From: Glandiceps talaboti
Taxonomy: Eukaryota; Hemichordata; Enteropneusta; Spengelidae
Direction of reading: 5' to 3'
NCBI RefSeq assembly: GCF_964340395.1
Contig: NC_135562.1
Coordinates: forward strand, 4,094,134 to 4,158,133
DNA length: 64,000 bases
The position numbers and the translations under genes were made by a program. Position 1 is the first letter of the stretch. Every line of letters begins with the position of its first letter. This document shows positions 16,741 through 29,899 of the stretch, in pieces. The notes under the pieces are model-generated. The model did not search any database. It was not told the DNA's origin and saw nothing but the letters and a program-made list of their open reading frames with translations.

Positions 16741-18414
16741 TGTAACATATTCCTGTTCTATACATATTTCAATAGTCGTGGCAGTATAAGCCGTGTATAC
16801 ATGTACATTTATATAGCTTAAACTCCGGTTGCAAAAAGTGAACGTACTCCTTACAATTTGCTTTACATATAAAGTGTTCAGACCCCGGTATTACTCTTTA
16901 TTGAATGTTTATTTCGTGTTCAGTTCATGGTTGATCAATTTGCAATTAAAGTCCGAATGACATCATCGCTTCACCATTTTTAGTTGATTTCTTGGCTGGT
17001 CTTTTGCAGACTATTATCGGAATACGTTCAATCGTAGCTCTGTTTAATACTTGTACTGAGAATATAAGTCTTCCGGAAAATCTGTACAGTGTAATTGACT
17101 CAATTCCGATTATTATCGATCATGGCATGTTGTCATCTATTGTAGGCCTGTCATTACTTCGAGTTCATCAATTGCAATGCTTCGATTGCCTAACAGCGTT
17201 ATGGCTGTAACTAATACCTTCGAAATCTTGATAGATATGTTACTTCCACCTTACGAGTATTTATCAAAGTTGACTGCGTATGGGGAAAATGACTTAATGC
17301 ACTTTTGGTATTGATTGTACGCTACAGAATTTCAAGTTGTGTCTAATACAATCAAATAATGGAATTAAGGATTTCGTCGTACAGATATTTGCAGAAGATA
17401 AATCAAACTGCACGAAACTGGATGATTTCAAGGAAATTCACCTCAAAAGGTTACTTTGACTAGCTTTCGCTCGTTGGCAGCGTATCACCAGGTCAGAAAA
17501 AGTAAGAACAACATTAACAATGTATAGGTAAGCTTAGATGTGAAAGGCAAAATATAGAAGATGGTGTTAAGAGAGGTGGAGGCGTGAAAATGAGAATCAA
17601 TACTGAGAGTGTTAGACTGTTGAATGAATGAATGCTCGACTGTGTATTCCCTCGGGTTTAAAGTTTGCCTGCCTTTTGATCCAACATCTCTCTAGTATCT
17701 ATCTGGTGTCTAAATAAATGAAATACTTTGCGGCACATATGTACATGGTTATATTTCCTACTACGTTTCCCCTAGTGTCGATGACTTAATGATTTTCATG
17801 ATACAACAAAATGCCCATCTCTTGTATGCCCATATACACAAATACTCTCATTAAAACCAATTCAAGTCGCATTCCTCTCAACGTGGTATTAATTCACATA
17901 GTTTTTATTGTACCTTTGTTTGATGGCAATAACAGATAATTAATTAATTTAATAATATGATTATTTATCTGTTTATTCAATTATTTGGGGTAGTTGTCGG
18001 GAATTGAAGAATGTGCTTCCATTTCATCTACTAACAATAGAGTTTTATTCGAAGGTGCATAGCAGATTTGACGATACGTGAAACCAGTCGCCATGAACAC
18101 AAATCTTACATAGTTTTATTGACAATTCATTATATTATATTTAAGATATGTATTCATCATCTTAGGATTCTGAAGGAACATTAGATTCTCTGCATAATGG
18201 TTCATATCTCAAACTAAGAAGGTATTTGACATTCTGTAAGCCCCATGTTGCCAAATTGAACTTCTTGCACCATATACACGTAAGTCCGCTCTCTGAAAGG
18301 TTTCAATACGCATGTATACACACAATAATGAAGACCCTATTGAATTGCTCAGTGTCAGACTTCTCTTTCAACATTATAATGTTCTTAAGCTTAGATTTTA
18401 AGCATCCCAAGAAA

Positions 18415-18522
18415 ACTGGCTAGCATGAATACCCAAAGCAGCGTCTTAAGTGCTTTATAGCAATCATTGGCTAGCACGAAGACTTTTAGTAGCGTCTTAT
18501 GTACTAATGGCAGTCAATATAA
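18415..18522. repeat. Two-copy tandem repeat, unit about 53 bases
   Basis: GGCTAGCATGAA, AGCGTCTTAAGTGCT, AATCA is followed directly by GGCTAGCACGAAGA, AGCGTCTTATGTACT, AGTCA. Confidence 0.5.
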
Positions 18523-18746
18523 GACGTCACAGTAAACTCTCATGTATCGGGTATTTTTCCAAGGTTGATTTGTCTAGTGAATCCATGGTCAGCACTGCAT
18601 GCTGCCTTGCTCGTGATTCTGTACTTGAAAGGAAACGAGTTTACCCTGTAACAGTTATTCTATCTTGTTGCTAAATAAACCTATAGCGAAGAACTTGTCC
18701 ATGGATTAAGATTATCATCAGTTTTACTAATTTATTTTACTTTTAG

Positions 18747-18912
18747 CGTCCAACACAGACAGGTTTATCGATATGACGAAACTAAAGTCTACGAATTCTT
18801 CAACAACAGCATGAAATACATCAAAACTGACGAACTCGGAGACGTTGGAATATATTTTGTTATAGTTTATAGTTATATAGACATAAACATTAGACTAGAC
18901 ATGGCTATGTAA
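18747..18912 (+). CDS. Isolated candidate exon, unrecognised
   Basis: A good acceptor (TTTTACTTTTAG, ending 18746) is followed by an open frame with coding-like composition: mostly C- or A-ending codons, acidic and aromatic residues, reading VYRYDETKVYEFFNNSMKYI and then KTDELGDV. After about 18850 the frame becomes AT-rich and reaches TAA at 18910. No strong donor and no partner exons were found, so it could be an internal exon of an unseen gene or a decayed gene fragment. I do not recognise the family. Confidence 0.25.
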
Positions 18913-20869
18913 ACTTCCATTATAGTTTTACTGTAGTTTCGTCTACAAATCTTCAGAGGAGAAAATTTTCACGACAAAAAGATATACAACATGCATTTAA
19001 GTTTTACGTAGTGAAAGTTTGGCAATTTCGAGCCTGATTTTCAACTTTATCCCCATTTTTGGGAAGTTTATCTTTAACATTAGAGGTTGACATTTGGTAA
19101 GATGACAGGTAAGAGAATAGGGTATCAGAATCTGTCAAATGTATAGCATCGCTCAAAATATGCAGTGAGGCCATTTATAACATTAACCCCCTAAGTATGT
19201 TTATGCGTTCAGCCTTACGTAAAGCCCCTTTAATGCCATCGTAGTCGCCATGCATGGACTAGTAGACCAATCTAACACCTTACATCAAACTCTGGAATTC
19301 AATATCTTTTGATAAATTATTGTAAATTATACATTTATGTGTGATAAACAAGAAGTTGGAAAGCCAGATCACAGCTTGCATGCATTAGTGAGCATTTTAC
19401 ACTCTAGGTGTTCGGTGTCATGGTGCCACGTTATGATATCAGCATTGCAATCACGTCTATTTGATGGTATATCTTTGCACTGTAAGGACCTGCATTAATA
19501 CATACTCATCGCCTAATTGATAAAGCCCACTTATCTAAAGTGTCAAAGCCACCTCAATGTATTCAATGCACACACGTTGTGAACGATTTTACACAGGAAA
19601 AAAGTGTGTATCTCTACCAATACTTGTATTCCGAAATAGAACAGTTCTCGTCAGTAATTACTGTCAGACAAAATCTTTTGTATTCATCTATATCTGTTGC
19701 CATGACTCCAGAAGAGGTGAATTGGATTTGGGGAACGAGTAAGTTAGTCAAGTAAACCTTGCTTGAACTCACGTTCCTCGGAAACTAGTTAGAGTAGTAA
19801 TCAAATGAAGCTAACAAGCACGTTTTTGAGTTCTCCCCCTTATCATTAGTTTCTTTTCCTTAATGGAATACGAGTATGCGCCATATGGTAAGAAAAATCT
19901 TAAACTTGAGCTGTTACTGTGTTCAAGAAATGTCAAACCCATTCATTGCCAGTGAAAATCGAGAAAAAAAGGAAAAGAAAAGAAAATGTAATATGGCATA
20001 CGAATATTGTAGGTTAACTCTATGAGTAAATAAACATTATCCATTTCTTTCAAAACAAGACGATGATCTTCCAAATGTATTTAATTATTCAAAAACGACC
20101 AGGAGCTTTTACATGTGTGGCACAACAACAATTTGGCATTATTTGAAGCACTTTGTTTTCCATGGAAATTGGTCGCCATGGCTTATTTAGTAAATTACAG
20201 CAAATGACAGCATTCGTCTTGTTGTTTCATCTAGACGTAAAATTCCCAATAGATAGAACTAAACCACAAGGAAAATTATCTTAGAGATGACAACTCGGTG
20301 TGTAATGTAAGAAAACATGTATTTCGCGTCTTATAAAAATAGTAGCTACTCATTGGAATCGATTTCAAATGTCGTTTAGATCGTTTTACCCATTTTAACC
20401 CTATCTTGATGTAAAGGACTTGAAACAAGTAATGGAACAAATCTTCCACTCATTGAATTGCGTGCTTTAGGTTCATCGTTACTAGCTTTACATACAGCAA
20501 TACAAGACTGAATCAACAATTCGCGGTAAGTTTATTAGCATTAACGGCGACATACTGCAATCAATGGAATGAATGCAAGCATCTCATCCTTAAATATTTA
20601 AGCCCTAAAGTTGGTCTTATAAATGCCATAGAGGCATCTACTTGACCCTCGTAGACGTAGACTAATCTTTGCGTCAATTATGACGCCATTGTTGGTGCGC
20701 TGTAACATCTTGACGACACGTTGGCATAATTCTTCAAGACAAGATTATCCCTTAACAATCGTTGAGTAGTTTCCTTGTCAGGAACATAGCCATGTAAGTA
20801 ATCGTGTTTATAGCATCAGTGATTACAATATAATCTTATACGTACTCTCGAGTTAGGATTAATGTATCA

Positions 20870-20896
20870 ATTCTAATAACCTAAGGTTATTAGAAT
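20870..20896. repeat. Short perfect palindrome
   Basis: Arms of 13 bases (ATTCTAATAACCT and AGGTTATTAGAAT) around a single central A. No neighbouring gene explains it. Confidence 0.7.
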
Positions 20897-22047
20897 ATTG
20901 TTTGTACAATGTATTTTACCCTGAGGCTAAAAGGTTTTTGGCTTGAACGTGTGCAATAATCTTTTCCTCATTACATTATACATGTGTTATTACATCATTA
21001 CTAAATACAGCTAAGTATGAGAATAAAGGCATGGGGCCTCGTTATCAATTACATAAGCGATGTAGCTATAGGTGACTGATCATGCCACAGTTAAAAGTGT
21101 ACGTACATATTATAAGTGGAAACAACAGTCTGGTCAGGATGAGGGGACAATCCTTGATACAGTCATGGAGCATGTAGGCAGGGTATGATTATAGAAGACA
21201 CATAACAAGACATAGGATAAATCATTAAGATCGAGGAAAGATTTGAAGATTTAGCAGAGCTGTTCATATACTTGGTTTTTAGATAATGTTTTAGACGTTG
21301 TGGTTCTGCTGGAATCTTGCCCAATGTATTCTAAACATACTGAAGAACATAAAACATTACCAATCCTAAAAGCATATACAGGTTATATATTTAGAAAAGG
21401 AATGTTATGGATCTAAAACGAATATTGTCTATGTCTTTGTGTAATTCTCTAGGTATATTTTAGTATTGATGTAAAATATTGATATAAACCCCGACTTGTC
21501 ATATTCTTTCAGCTGACATAGCTGAAATAATGTAGTAAGATCTTCAAGAGAACAACTCAGTTTTAGCATTTCCTTGAAATCTTTTATCAGGTTTGTTTCA
21601 TATTGTGGCTATTAGCTAGTGTTGACATGTGTGCCTTATGGCATAACACAGAGTTTGAAGCATGCAGTGACATATTAAAGATCGAGGCCAAGAAATCGTG
21701 CTGAGAATGCATCTGATGCACAGACAAATATTGTAATCTCTTTGTAATCTTAACTGGCCTTCTTACTTTGGTAATTATTTGCCCTAGACTGTCAACAAAA
21801 GTATATGCAAAATTAAAGGAATACCTGAAACGAATCAGTGTGAACCTAATGTAAGATGAGAGTATTGGGAAATGGCTTTGTAAATTTTAGTAAAGTTTAT
21901 ATAGAAACATATATTGCCATTATATCACATGCTAGCCAAGCTTGCAAGTTAAGCAAGTTCGAATATAAATTATGGAAATTATACTGTAGTCTTTCTACAA
22001 TAAGGTAAGGTACTAACAGTTAAATATGAATCAAAATCTTTAGAATC

Positions 22048-22140
22048 GTCATCATTCTCCGTGACCTAAGGATTTTGTCACTGATCATGTTTGGCTAGTA
22101 GTGACTAAGGGCCTTGGCTGAACGGAGGATAAATGATGGG
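22048..22140. repeat. Small foldback element
   Basis: CATCATTCTCCGT at the left is mirrored by ACGGAGGATAAATGATG at the right, and TGACCTAAGGATTTTGTCAC by GTGACTAAGGGCCTTGGCT. Shares words with the repeat at 1740-2200. Confidence 0.4.
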
Positions 22141-22563
22141 GAATGATATATATATTGGACTAGATAAGTACCAAGTATGCTGTTTATCAACGAGAATTAT
22201 ACCATTTGACTGGACACTAACTTGATATCATATTAAACATTTTCTTGTTTCGAGATATTCTGTATCTGTCGCATTCTTATTATACACTACACGAAAAGTA
22301 CAATTTACCCACATTTACCCAACCTATTGTAACATGTAATACTTCATATATGACCAGATGTAAACTGAATGTCTTTCGTAAGGGCAATGTTTTGAGATTA
22401 TCGTTCCTACAGACAATTGTTGGAATACAACAGAACATATGTAATAAGTTATGTTTTCTCATTGATTGCTATTTGCTCATTACTGTTAGTGATCTCCTGG
22501 CCAACCACAACATGTACTGTGACATTTGTTGAGAATGTAAAAAAAAAAAAAAATAAGCACATC

Positions 22564-23268
22564 GTCGTACCACTTTAGACAACATTTCCTGACGAGAAAC
22601 TATGAAAACTATTTTTTCCTTTTTAGTGGCCTACAAAAATATGCCAATAATTTATTAAATCTAAAACCTACATCAATAATATTTTCAGAACAAGTGTGCT
22701 TTGGTAACGCAAATGCATGTATCAAATTATATTGAATTTGAAGTGTGCATTCTTGAGATATAGCCTAATTACCGAAAACCATTAATTATGTAAATTTCTC
22801 GTTAATATTCTTGGGATGTTTACCAAAACCTAATCATTTCTTGTCACTACCCTACAGAACACATGCAATAAATTTCGTTTGAATTGAGCCAGTCATGTTT
22901 TAGAAAATGGCGATAAAGTCGCACCACTTTAGACGACATTTCCTGACAAGAAACTATTTTTTTCTTTTTGTGGCAAATCGAAAATATGGCAATAACTTAT
23001 TAAAACTAAAAGCTACATTAGTAATATTTTCAGGACAGGTGCGCTTTGGTTTCGCAAATGTGTGTACCAAGTTATAATGAATTTGAAGCGTGCATTCTTG
23101 AGATATAGCCTAAATACCTAAAATCATTGAGTACGTAAATTGCTCATTAATATTCACGGGAGTTTTACCAAAACTTAACCACGTCTTGCCATTACCCTAA
23201 GAAATACATCTTCAAAATTTCGTTTGAATTGAGCAAGCCCTTATGGAGAAAACGATGACACAGACAGA
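22564..23268. repeat. Two tandem copies of a 354-base unit followed by a CAGA tract
   Basis: GTACCACTTTAGACAACATT at 22567 is matched by GCACCACTTTAGACGACATT at 22921. Similarity continues through the whole unit, including GTGCATTCTTGAGATATAGC and AAATTTCGTTTGAATTGAGC. A CAGA microsatellite follows at about 23265-23305, then CTCCTCCTTACGGAAG. Tandem core units plus an ACAG tract recall the 'pearl'-type non-autonomous Helentrons of molluscs; that assignment is inference. Confidence 0.75.
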
Positions 23269-23305
23269 CAGACAGACAGACAGACAGACTGACACAGACA
23301 CACAG

Positions 23306-24890
23306 AGACACAGACTTCCATCCATAAATATATCTCCTCCTTACGGAAGAAAAAATGAAAAGGAGTAGGCATTATTCATTTATTATTTTGAAATGACCAC
23401 CTGAAAAACCTTCGTATGGCAAAGTTTGGAGACGATTGACGATTTTCAGAGAAATTTGTCACAGAGGCACATTGTAAGTCACAATATAAAGGGTGCTATC
23501 AGTTAATATGTTAATGACATCCGCTGACATTTTTTCATTCCGCCACAACAAATTGCTTTGTCTTATTACTATACATTTAATCAGCTTTAAAACAAGAAAT
23601 TTATATGTTAAACAGCCGCAAAGCGATGCGTTGTCCTCTTTCAAAATTGATCTTTTGAAGTCAATGTATCTAATCTGATGAGATGTTTGGATCTTTGCCG
23701 CTATCTAGTAAGACCATAAACTCCAATGATCAATTAAACATGAACAATGCTAATAAAGAAATCATAAAATTGTGAACGACAATTCCGAGATACATTAAAT
23801 GTTATTAAATTTACTTGAAAAGTGTCAAATTGAATTTCGTTGATTGCTCCCAACATGTTTGTGTATTTTCTCCCAGTGGAAATAGCTGCATTAACTTTTC
23901 AGTAACAATTTCATCATGTATACAGACACTTGATTATATTTACTGTGCCTAGGGCCAAGCTTTCGTTATCTGTACAAGATTGTCTTTGAGGGGCTTATTT
24001 GAAATCAGATCCCTTTTACATCTTTAAAACATTTTGCGGTTAATGAAATGTAGGACATCAATAAAACATGGTGATTTGAGAAATCCCTATAGCGACAATT
24101 CTCAATAATTTATCGATTTCTCATTTAGTACACAATAGCATGATCATGCAATTTCAATAATTTAAGTAGCCTAGGGGGTTCACTTCGTTCAGTCATGAAT
24201 CAATTATATGTAACAAAAATGAACAAACAAATGGTGAGAGATATAGCCAATGGGTTATTGTAAACCACACACCTCCATATCCTGCGATGGTACATACATT
24301 TCTATAAGAGTGGTTTCATATAACCCTGAGGTTGACAGAATGCTAATAACTTTTTTGCAATACATATAGTTAGGAGTAGGAAAGATAAACTGATCCTAAG
24401 GGAGTTGCTTTTCATTCCAGTTTTGATTCCTCAAACGACTTTGAGACAGCCTAAGTCCATTGGGTATAAACAATGTATCAATCTTGTTTTAAAGATGGAA
24501 GAGCGGGTGGAAAGTTTGAGTAAGAAAATTGCATTCACAAACAGGATATCAAATTAGGCTTGCCATCTCAAATGTCTTGACCTTTGAACCTTGAATATCA
24601 ACTTCAAAGTTATCTTCATTGATTCTTCCCCTCTTTGATGGGTGCAGCAAAAATAACAATTTAACAATGAAATGCATGTTTTATAGCATTTTCAGCTTGT
24701 TGAATCCCAGATCAAAGATAAACAGAATATAAACCTAGTTGCATATTTAATGTGTTGCCAACCTTACATGTTTAATGTATTAAAGGCAATTATATATACG
24801 TTATACGATTACTCACTGTTAATTTTCTAGTCGTCCATAACCTGGGTTATAATGATCCATTGAGCGGCATATAACCGTACACTTTTCTAT
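23306..24890. other. Intergenic stretch, nothing supported
   Basis: AT-rich unique sequence. Two opposing 61-codon ORFs at about 23459-23678 overlap each other and carry no motif. Confidence 0.5.
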
Positions 24891-25015
24891 GGGAGTACCT
24901 CCCCCCCACCCCCTTGCGGGAGAAGTAAACGGCACACTTACCACACAGTTGTGCACATCCATGTACCAGCTATATTGGACGCATACCCTGAGGCAGCCGT
25001 TTTGTTCACATCTAA

Positions 25016-25048
25016 CTCAGACCACTATAGACTATATAGTGGTCTGAG
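25016..25048. repeat. Perfect hairpin, 14-base arms and 5-base loop
   Basis: CTCAGACCACTATA, loop GACTA, TATAGTGGTCTGAG. It lies inside an unsupported 101-codon ORF (24951-25256). Confidence 0.8.
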
Positions 25049-25730
25049 CATCCAATCAGCAAGGCTCACACAGCTTGACCGTGGCTGTGGGGAAAAATCT
25101 CCTGTGCATGAATGTATAAAAACATATATTGCATTTATGTTTGTCACATCTGTTGCATGGACATTGGCATACCAGTCACACCTGAATCTAGGTATCTTAC
25201 AGCTGTGTGTAGGCCAGGGCTATTACGGGGCTATTACGGGAAAATTTTACACATAGCTGGTACATCCACTGTGGCCCTGTAGGGCTAGTTTGAGCACAAT
25301 ACCATTGAGACTAATTGGCTGAATAATCATTTAGTAAAATACAGAACAAGAGGGGTGTACATTAGACACTCATATGTAACATATTTGGACCACAAAACGG
25401 GCTACAGTTTAAGACGTGCCTCGTTTTGGTCATTTAGACACAGATTACTCCATTGGCAAGAATCTCATTACCTCCTAATTGATGAACGACAATCCAAAGC
25501 TAACGGAAATCGTTTCTCTAGTCAACCGTTTATAAATGATGCGTGAATAATTAGAAGATATCTGTACTATACAATGTATACATTAGTAGCATAAATAAAA
25601 CAAGATACTTCAGAGTGAAGTCGTTGCTTATGGAGTAAAGATCTTTGCTGTTATGAAATGATTTACGTCAATCGACAAATAATAATTGACTTTACAAATT
25701 ACACTTACAAAAGGTGACCTGGTTTTCACA

Positions 25731-25731
<1 letters not shown>

Positions 25732-25772
<41 letters not shown>

Positions 25773-25783
25773 GACAGAGAGAC

Positions 25784-25826
<43 letters not shown>

Positions 25827-25828
25827 TT
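25732..25828. repeat. CA and CAGA microsatellite
   Basis: CA run then GACA tetramers, followed by two copies of an ACAGATTTAGAAAA(A/G)CAAAC word at about 25823 and 25873. Confidence 0.95.
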
Positions 25829-26057
25829 TAGAAAAACAAACCTTCTCATAGGCATAACACAGACAAAATTAAACAGATTTAGAAAAGCAAACTTTCTCAT
25901 AACAATTTAAGTTGTTTAATTTAGTTGTTTAGAAACAATTATTGAGGAAATTGATAACACTTCAGTGATTATACAGATTATTACACTATAATGAGATATT
26001 GCTTAGTTAGCAGGTGTGAGTTTTAAACATTTGTTTAAAGCTGCTATCACCAATTAA

Positions 26058-26095
26058 ATGTTTGTCTGTCTGTCCGTCCGTCCGTCCGTCCGTCC

Positions 26096-26133
<38 letters not shown>

Positions 26134-26285
26134 TTCTCTGTCTGCCTGCCTGTCTGCCTGTATGCATGTACATGCATGTATGTATGTATGTATGTATACA
26201 TGTATGTATGTATGTATGTATGTATGTATGTATGTATGTATGTATGTATGTATGTATGTATGTATGTATGCATGTATGCTTGCAT
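26058..26285. repeat. Compound microsatellite (GTCC, GTCT, GCCT, GTAT)
   Basis: Successive tetramer blocks differing by one base; a near mirror of the composition at 15118-15330 on the opposite strand. Confidence 0.95.
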
Positions 26286-26289
26286 AGCA

Positions 26290-29200
26290 TTTTTGCTAGT
26301 TTTTGTCTAGAAAACTTATCAAAGTGTTTCTTGAGATCAGATAACATACAATCATACCCTTTATGAAGAAAGAATACGTATACTTTCAACATATGTACAT
26401 TTTCACTCATAAGCTTTTACTCATCATTTTCCCATGAAAACGTAAATGTTAAAAGACAAACCCACGACCCTTATACGGATTCCTATCATGGTTTTCATCA
26501 CGAAGAGTCACTTGTAAACTAGAGACGTGAGTAAGTGTAGCACTACTTCTAATTACTAAGGAAACCAAATAAAAGCCTGCCTATCCATTGCAATTTTCCA
26601 AGTAACTATAAGATAAGTCGATCTCACTTTTCTAAGTTCACAATCTACTACCAAATTCAATTTTTAATGATGCGGATTTTATTTCCCAAGGGTTATATTG
26701 GAGAAAATTAAATGTATGTTTATGATTATCAGTCAACATAAATCAGTTGTCCTGTCTGGCCTATGTCCATTTAACTATCGATCAGATGTATATGGTCCGA
26801 GAATGCCCAGATCTATATACGTGTTCCATTTAGAAAGCACACACGGTAGAGTTACCCTGAGGTGAGATCTACATTAACTGTAATTCAATCTGGCGAACAG
26901 CAAAGTGAAAACACCGCTGTCTATTAAACTCCCATTGCACTCAAATGTAGTGAAGTTTTAAGTTTGACATTTCAGAGGGATGTGTGTGCTGATAATGTTA
27001 TCTACGGTCCCCAAAGGCTGGACCGTTCCCGGTGAAGCATACGCGATGATGACAGCGAAAATCTCTCAAAAGACTGTACATAGATGATTTAAGTCGATTT
27101 CCAAATGTAGAAGTTGTCCGAATTTGGACCTAGAATGGTGGTGTAATGACGTTACCGAGCTCAATTTTTTTTTTAAATACAGAGACACCAACAATAACGA
27201 ATGTTCTCTAATTTTTATAATGTTATTGTGTGTTATAAGTTTTACATCAATGAATATAATACAGTCACTCCGTATACCGATGACAAACAAAATGTTATAT
27301 TTACAAAATCCCAAGGGTTAATGAAATCCACACAGGGTAATGGTGCATGAAGGCTGCCTAAGTTCATTTTGTACCATCGCTCGAATCATGTCTGACCGCT
27401 CTTGAACTTTTAATCGAATTTAAAGAATCATGAGTTTCACAAAAGTAATTACTTGAACTATTAACATGTCGATGTGGCGAGATATTTTCCATTTTACGCT
27501 TTTCAGACATCATCACAGTAAGTTTTAACACTCCATCGCGTTGAAGTCTGACACGTGCGAACATTCGTCTGTCTACGTTAACGGTTGTACAGGGTTGACT
27601 AATGGGGGGCCTAGTCACCCCTGACTCGTGTATGTATAAATCTATATTGAACTTTTGACACTCTGTAGGATTAATAACGTGAACTCAATGAACAAGATAA
27701 AACGGTCAATAGACACAAGTCAAAATTTCAAACGCTCTTTTAGGATCAGTGGCAATTGAAACTTACAGCATCTAATCTTGATACTTGCATTTGTGATTAA
27801 ATGAAAAGTTAGCACTCAACTGCAATATACAGTAGTATGTATGACACGGTAGTGCTACCATTTCCTCTGTGTAGCATACGTCTAATCAACTGAATGGTCC
27901 ATGTAGAAAGGGTATGCAAAATAACAACATTAACTTGTGAATAGTATTTGTTTGAAATGGCAGTATGTAATGATCTGATACTGTTAAGCTGTCATAGTAT
28001 GTCTTCAAATAAATCGAACCACTGAAGTGGCACAAGCTGACTTTATCAACTTCCTTTTAGTCAAGTTAAAATATAAAACCTGAATTAAACTATTCTAGTA
28101 TAATTTTTACATCAATGCATACCTTCAATGCCTGTACAATGGTCTTATTGCATTGCTACAACAGTTGATTGATCATAGAATGGATTTCCTCGACACTTTA
28201 TTTACACCCGAATAAAAAATTCGTCATCGTATCGTTATACCAGGTTTTAGTTCAGTCAATTGCAAAAGGCGAGGCTCAGGTATAAGTGGAATACTACGAG
28301 TGCCTTTTGAATATGCAGCAAAAATTATGTCCTAAACATATTCAAATATATTCAAATTTGCACCACCTCTTATGTATATGGTATCGGCCAGCTGACAAGC
28401 AAACACATTAAGTGAGACATGTTGTACCTCCGTGAAAGTGTGAAATTGAACAGATGTCGATCAACAGTAAGAGTAAATGGTATCCCAAAATATTAATATA
28501 GAAAATTACATTTCTTTTTTTGTAATTTTAAATATATTGATATTTATAAGTTTTCAGCTGCTGCAAATTTATAATTATTATAGGATCCGTATTCAGTAAA
28601 CACCAGAAGAGTAATACATTTTTGAAATATTGATAAATTCTGTGCGGTTTATCTTTTCTGATGACATTTAATAATTTCCCCATAAGCGTTGTCAACAACG
28701 AAGATAGCTAATGAAATTATACTGACAATAATCGCGTCTGCCTAGAAGCTTTCAGGCATAATGGCTAGACAAGTTAGATCTTCATACTATGGACGGCAAG
28801 CTGCAAATGGATTATCTCAGCGTGGCGTCGTCCCGGGTCCCTGCAGGGGCGGAAAACTAAAAACCAAAATCTATACTTTTTTCTTTCTTAGCCTAAAGCT
28901 GTATTTAGACCTGTTTCCATGGTGACAATAATTTGCATTATTGAGCTGGAATATTGTGCTCTACGTATCTTGCAATAGTTGTGAACTAGAGACTTACATA
29001 ACGAAAGTTATAAAGATAAACTTTGCGGTTATATGTACGTTGTAGCAACATATGGAGCCCACATTGAATCTTTCACTACATAGAACAAATATTCAATGTT
29101 TGCTTGAATAAGTGTTGATCGATACACGCGTCGTTTGGTAATGTATAATAACTTATGTCGCTATGAACGAAAAGTATGATATAATATATAAGTTAGTTAG

Positions 29201-29775
29201 TGTGATATGATAAACACCGTAGGTATTACGAAACTCTTACTTCCAAATGGGCACTAAAAGAGCGACATCTTTCATCTCAATATTTAAGAATTTCCGTGCT
29301 AAAGTGGATGAAACTCAGATAGCACAAAACCGACTATCGCTTATATCTACTGAATTATTACTATTCAACTCTATACTTACAATTCACCATCGCTGTGGTC
29401 CCCTTAAACACGTCTACATAATCTAACATTAACCCCCTTGGGCAAGAACTAGCCATTGATAAGTTGGATCACCCCAAAATATTTTCAAGACCACGATTTT
29501 TATCCCTACTCAACTCATCCGTAACTTTCTAGTTTGTAATTATAACTTCACAAACAAGTTTTATAACTCTACATGTGTTGTCATGGATACGTGGAATAAG
29601 CTGAAAAGTTTCCATCGACAGTCTTTCGTAAGTATGAAGAATCTTGGCAGATTTATTCACTGATAGCTGCTTGTCACAGGTTATAGACCTCAGTTAGCGA
29701 GTTGATTCGACAACATTTAGTCATATACATTCACCAGTCGATTGTACATCGCACTATCCACTTACTGCGTTTTAT
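26290..29775. other. Gene-poor stretch
   Basis: No supported gene. Weak exon-like items: 26976-27031, between an AG and GTGAAG, and a 54-codon ORF at 28761-28925 in a locally GC-richer patch. Neither has partner exons or a recognisable product. Confidence 0.4.
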
Positions 29776-29777
29776 AT

Positions 29778-29895
29778 AATAACACATGATAGCAAGCCGA
29801 AGTCGAGGATATCTTCAATATTATGGTCATGACCACTATACTAACCCGAGGATAGGCAATGAATCATGATATTGCCCTTGCTATCACGTGTTATT
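29778..29895. mobile_element. Small MITE-like element with 19-base terminal inverted repeats
   Basis: Left end AATAACACATGATAGCAAG, right end CTTGCTATCACGTGTTATT: complementary over 19 bases with one mismatch. Total length 118 bases. A target duplication could be TAT or TA, but it is too short to be sure. Confidence 0.6.
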
Positions 29896-29899
29896 TATT

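Larger units (their letters stand above)
16750..22040. other. Long gene-poor stretch
   Basis: No supported gene apart from the weak exon candidate at 18747. It contains a two-copy 53-base tandem repeat (18415-18522) and a 27-base palindrome (20870-20896). The remaining ORFs of 60-74 codons have no motif, good start context or splice support. Confidence 0.5.

Noticed and set aside
24951-25256. 101-codon ORF
   Set aside because: Contains a perfect hairpin and duplicated GGGCTATTACG words; no motif and no splice or promoter support.
26976-27031. 56-base exon-like segment between AG and GTGAAG
   Set aside because: Too short, no partner exon, no motif.
28761-28925. 54-codon ORF starting MARQVRSSYYG in a GC-richer patch
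   Set aside because: No promoter, splice partner or recognisable motif; second half is AT-rich hydrophobic noise.
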